This document shows positions 7,227-9,929 of a DNA stretch of 9,929 nucleotides, in pieces. A program made the translations under genes and the position numbers. Origin of the DNA: Betaproteobacteria bacterium (lineage in GTDB: Bacteria; Pseudomonadota; Gammaproteobacteria; Burkholderiales; SG8-39); contig JAABQT010000041.1 in the NCBI GenBank assembly GCA_011391295.1, positions 1 through 9,929 of the forward strand, given 5' to 3'. The notes below the pieces were generated by a model. It made no database searches and was not told the origin of the DNA. It was given only the letters and a program-made list of their open reading frames with translations. Each line of letters begins with the position of its first letter. Position 1 is the stretch's first letter.

Positions 7227-7320
7227 TTGCCATCGAGCAAGCGCTGAACGCCAGCGTCTCCCTTGCGTGGTTCCTCAGGAAGAATTCTGAACGTGCGGAG
7301 TGCGCCGTGACGGGCGCGCT
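7227..7320. other. Gap between the toxin-antitoxin region and wbpM, no clear gene
   Basis: With the doubtful ORF before it, the whole stretch from 7039 to 7320 (282 bases) has no convincing gene. The + strand frame through 7223-7310 reads as a plausible but start-less peptide (beginning LIAIEQALNASVSLAW) that then runs into wbpM antisense, so it may be a gene fragment. No tRNA, perfect repeat, or hairpin with a T-run is visible, although two convergent genes end here. Confidence 0.4.
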
Positions 7321-9183
7321 TCAGCCGGAACTCCGTTCGGGAAGCGCCGGCGCGTACTCCGGCACCCAGGCACGCAGGCGTTCGCGCACCGCCTCGACGC
7401 CGGGATTTTTCTCCGCGGCGATCCAGGCCAGCACCTCCTCGAGCAGCGCGCCGTCGGCGCTTTCATGTGCGCGCGCCACGCGCAGTTTGGGATGCGGGGT
7501 GGGCAGTGTGTGCTCCGCGTCGGCAAGCAGCTCCTCGAACAGTTTCTCGCCCGGGCGCAGCCCGGTGTAATCGATGCGAATGTCGTTCTCGGACAAGCCC
7601 GAGAGCCGGATCAACTGGCGCGCGAGATCCGCGATGCGCACCGGCTCGCCCATCTCGAGCACGTAGATTTCGCCGCCCGCGCCCATCAGCGCCGCCTGCA
7701 GCACGAGCTGCGTGGCCTCGGGGATGGACATGAAGTAACGCTGGATCTCGCGATGCGTCACCGTCACCGGGCCGCCGCGCGCGATCTGTTCGCGAAAGCG
7801 CGGGATCACGCTGCCGGTGGAGCCGAGCACGTTGCCGAAGCGCACCGTCACGAACTGCGTGCTGCCAGCGCCCTGCAAGGCCTGGCAGGCGAGCTCCGCC
7901 AGCCGCTTGGAGGCGCCCATCACGTTGGTGGGATTCACCGCCTTGTCGGTGGAGATCAGCACGAATTTTCGCGCGCCCGCGGCCTGCGCCGCGCGCGCCA
8001 CCACCACCGTGGAAACGACGTTGTTCGCCACCGCCTGGAAGGCGTTCTCGCCCTCCATCAACGGCACGTGCTTGTAGGCGGCGGCGTGGAACACGATCTG
8101 CGGCCGGAAGCGCGCGAACGCCTCCTGCACGCGCGGCGCCGATTTCGCGTCGCCGATCACCGCGGCGACGGCGACGCCCGGGAAGCGGTCGCGAAATTCC
8201 TGCTCGATGCTGTACAGGGCGAACTCGGAGAGTTCGAACAGCACCAGGCGCGAGGGCGCATAGCGCGCGACCTGCCGGCAGAGTTCGGCGCCGATCGAGC
8301 CGCCGGCGCCCGTCACCAGCACGCTGCGGCCCTCGATCAGCTCGCGCAACCCCGCATCGTCGAGCGCCACCGGGTCGCGGCCGAGCAGGTCATCGAGTTC
8401 GACGTTCCTCAGCGCCGACACGCTGACCTTGCCCGAGACGAGGTCGGCGTAGGACGGCACCGTCATCACCTGCAGCCCCGCTGCAGTGCAAAGATCCACC
8501 GCGCGCTTGCGCTGCGTGTGCGTCGCGCCGGGCATGGCGATGATGGCCTGGGTCACGCCCCGGCCCACCGCCGCCTCGCCGGCTTGCGCAAGCGGACCGA
8601 GGATCTTCACCCCCTGGATTTCGCTGCCGCGCTTGCCAGCGTCGTCATCGAGCAGCCCCACCACGCGCCACTGATTGCTGTTGGCAAGGTCGCGTAAAAG
8701 GCTTGAGGCGGCCGAGCCGGCACCGAGCACCAGCACCGGCTGCGCCTGCGGATGGCGCACCATGCCGATGAGCGTGCGCTCCTTCCATGCGCGATACAGC
8801 AGCCGGCTGCCGCACATGGCGCCGATGAGGAGCACCGGCATGATGAGATACACCGAGCGCGGAACGGGCGTCGCGAGCGCCGCCAGCGTGAACAGCGCCG
8901 GCACCGCGAGCGCCGCCACCGACACCGCAACGAGGATGCGCTGCAGGTCCGGCAGGCTCGCATAGCGCCACAGGCCCCGGTACAGGCCGAGCGCCCAGAA
9001 CGCCACCGCGTGCACTGCCAGGACGGCGGGCAGCGTGGTCATGGCGACCTCGCGGAACTCGGCCGGCGGCAACTGCAGCTCGAAGCGCAGCCAGAACGCG
9101 GCCAGCCAGGCCACCCCGGCGGCGACCACGTCGTGCGCGAACGCGAGCGACGCGCGCAGCAGGAACTGGCGGCCGTGGTTCAT
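7321..9183 (-). CDS. wbpM: WbpM/FlaA1-type membrane NDP-sugar 4,6-dehydratase
   Basis: This 620-residue polysaccharide biosynthesis enzyme is of the WbpM/PglF/CapD class. These convert UDP-GlcNAc to the 4-keto-6-deoxy sugar used for QuiNAc, FucNAc or bacillosamine-type residues. Four hydrophobic segments lie at about 12-32, 48-68, 82-105 and 111-128. A first Rossmann domain begins 'VLVLGAGSAAS' (150-160). The catalytic domain carries the dinucleotide motif 'VTGAGGSIGAELCRQ' (290-304), 'FHAAAYKHVPLME' (365-377) and 'ISTDKAVNPTNVMGASKR' (410-427). The usual YxxxK is replaced by MxxxK (M422, K426), the hallmark of the large membrane-bound members. C-terminal 'GLRPGEKLFEELL' (541-553) is also standard. 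The ATG at 9183 overlaps the upstream transferase stop (ATGA), implying coupled expression. The exact sugar cannot be told without the rest of the locus. Confidence 0.92.
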   Translation of the reverse strand: MNHGRQFLLRASLAFAHDVVAAGVAWLAAFWLRFELQLPPAEFREVAMTTLPAVLAVHAVAFWALGLYRGLWRYASLPDLQRILVAVSVAALAVPALFTLAALATPVPRSVYLIMPVLLIGAMCGSRLLYRAWKERTLIGMVRHPQAQPVLVLGAGSAASSLLRDLANSNQWRVVGLLDDDAGKRGSEIQGVKILGPLAQAGEAAVGRGVTQAIIAMPGATHTQRKRAVDLCTAAGLQVMTVPSYADLVSGKVSVSALRNVELDDLLGRDPVALDDAGLRELIEGRSVLVTGAGGSIGAELCRQVARYAPSRLVLFELSEFALYSIEQEFRDRFPGVAVAAVIGDAKSAPRVQEAFARFRPQIVFHAAAYKHVPLMEGENAFQAVANNVVSTVVVARAAQAAGARKFVLISTDKAVNPTNVMGASKRLAELACQALQGAGSTQFVTVRFGNVLGSTGSVIPRFREQIARGGPVTVTHREIQRYFMSIPEATQLVLQAALMGAGGEIYVLEMGEPVRIADLARQLIRLSGLSENDIRIDYTGLRPGEKLFEELLADAEHTLPTPHPKLRVARAHESADGALLEEVLAWIAAEKNPGVEAVRERLRAWVPEYAPALPERSSG

Positions 9184-9929
9184 AGCGCAGGTCGCGCCGA
9201 GGCGCGCAGGAAGCGCGCCCAGCGTGTGTCAACCCACACGGCGACGCCGGCGAGCGCAACCGCGGCGAAGGCGATCGCGATGCCTTGCACGGCGCGCGAC
9301 TCGCGAAACACGAGAAGCGCCAGCCCCGCGCAGCCGGCCATCGCCGCGTACTCGATGGTCGCCGCGCCGCGGTGGCCGAAGCCCATGCGCACCAGACGCT
9401 GGTAGTAGTGCTCGCGGTGCGCGCGCCACACGGGCTCGCGTCGCAGCAGTCGCTTCACCAGCGTGAGCGTCGCATCGCACATGAAGGGCGCGAACACGAG
9501 GAGTGGAAACCACAGCGGCCAGGCGCCGATGGCCCAGCCCTGCAGCCCGAGCGCGCCGGCGAGAAAGCCGAGCGGCACCGAGCCCACGTCGCCCAGGAAA
9601 AGCCGCGCCGGGTGCCAGTTGAAGACCAGGAACGCGGCCGCCGCGGCGGCGAGCGAAGCGCACAGCGCCGCGAGCGTCGCGGCGCCGAACAGATATGCCG
9701 CCACGGCATACGCGCCGAAGCCGAAGACGGTCATGCCGCCCGCCAGCCCGTCCGAGCCGTCCATGAAGTTGTACAGATTTGCGGTCCACGCGAGGGCGAG
9801 CGCGAACACGACGAGGAGCAGCGGTGCCGTGACCTCCAGATCGAACGCGAGCGCCGCCGCGGCCGCCCCGAGGTGCAAGGCGAGGCGCGCCAGCGTCGAC
9901 AGGCCGACGACGTCGTCGGCGAAGGACAA
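9180..9929 (-). CDS. wbpL: WbpL/WecA-type undecaprenyl-phosphate sugar-1-phosphate transferase, 5' partial
   Basis: This polytopic inner-membrane enzyme of the MraY/WecA family (glycosyltransferase family 4) starts O-antigen or capsule repeat synthesis by moving a HexNAc-1-phosphate onto undecaprenyl phosphate. The frame runs off the right edge and its first codon in the window (TTG) is unlikely to be the start. Roughly 85-100 N-terminal residues are probably missing. Visible motifs, numbered from that codon: D5-D6 in 'SFADDVVGLS' (Mg-binding pair), 'NLYNFMDGSDGLAGG' (51-65), 'FNWHPARLFLGDVGSVPLGF' (103-122) and 'HREHYYQRLV' (171-180). The last is the cytoplasmic HxxH-like substrate loop typical of WecA/WbpL rather than MraY. 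Hydrophobic segments lie between them. Overlap with wbpM and the same order as wbpL-wbpM in Pseudomonas aeruginosa support the WbpL assignment. WecA-like use of GlcNAc instead of FucNAc or QuiNAc is possible. Confidence 0.9.
   Translation of the reverse strand: MSFADDVVGLSTLARLALHLGAAAAALAFDLEVTAPLLLVVFALALAWTANLYNFMDGSDGLAGGMTVFGFGAYAVAAYLFGAATLAALCASLAAAAAAFLVFNWHPARLFLGDVGSVPLGFLAGALGLQGWAIGAWPLWFPLLVFAPFMCDATLTLVKRLLRREPVWRAHREHYYQRLVRMGFGHRGAATIEYAAMAGCAGLALLVFRESRAVQGIAIAFAAVALAGVAVWVDTRWARFLRASARPAL

Noticed and set aside
7300..8697. 465-codon open frame on the + strand across wbpM
   Set aside because: It is His/Arg-rich antisense of wbpM without motifs; wbpM carries all its family motifs on the other strand.
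1..9929. CRISPR arrays, tRNA or rRNA genes, insertion sequences
   Set aside because: No regularly spaced repeats, cloverleaf-like segments, transposase motifs or terminal inverted repeats with target duplications were seen on reading both strands.

Overview
The window is GC-rich, densely packed chromosomal DNA from a Gram-negative bacterium. It is most likely a betaproteobacterium of the Burkholderiales, Rhodocyclales or Nitrosomonadales type. That placement is an inference from base composition and from the gene order RND permease / Pcm-like methyltransferase / tolC facing waaA; no marker gene fixes the taxon. Every complete gene concerns the cell envelope except one small toxin-antitoxin pair.

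Left block (1-4822, + strand): the C-terminal nine tenths of an AcrB-type RND efflux permease, a divergent protein-L-isoaspartate methyltransferase homologue joined to it by a 4-base GTGA overlap, and a TolC-family outer membrane channel. Permease and channel could form two parts of one tripartite pump; the periplasmic adaptor would lie upstream, outside the window. The methyltransferase homologue lacks the signature motif of true Pcm enzymes.

Centre (4800-7320): waaA (Kdo transferase) runs on the - strand, with its 3' end overlapping that of tolC by 23 bases. Diverging from it is a 110-codon remnant of a UDP-glucuronate 4-epimerase-type gene. The remnant keeps the first ~20 residues and the last ~80 of the family, joined in frame, with the catalytic middle missing. 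Next comes an antitoxin / YafQ-type toxin pair, coupled by another GTGA overlap and less GC-rich than its surroundings, then about 280 bases with no convincing gene.

Right block (7321-9929, - strand): a wbpL/wecA-type initiating sugar-phosphate transferase (5' end cut by the window) and a wbpM-type membrane-bound NDP-sugar 4,6-dehydratase, overlapping by ATGA. This is the same order as the Pseudomonas aeruginosa O-antigen pair wbpL-wbpM, so the region looks like the edge of an O-antigen or capsule locus. WbpM would make the modified amino sugar, WbpL would load a sugar phosphate onto undecaprenyl phosphate, and WaaA would build the Kdo core on lipid A.

I did not find a clearly new multi-gene system. 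The points most worth following are the internally deleted epimerase, the YafQ-type toxin paired with an antitoxin that does not look like DinJ, and the Pcm homologue with a replaced active-site motif.
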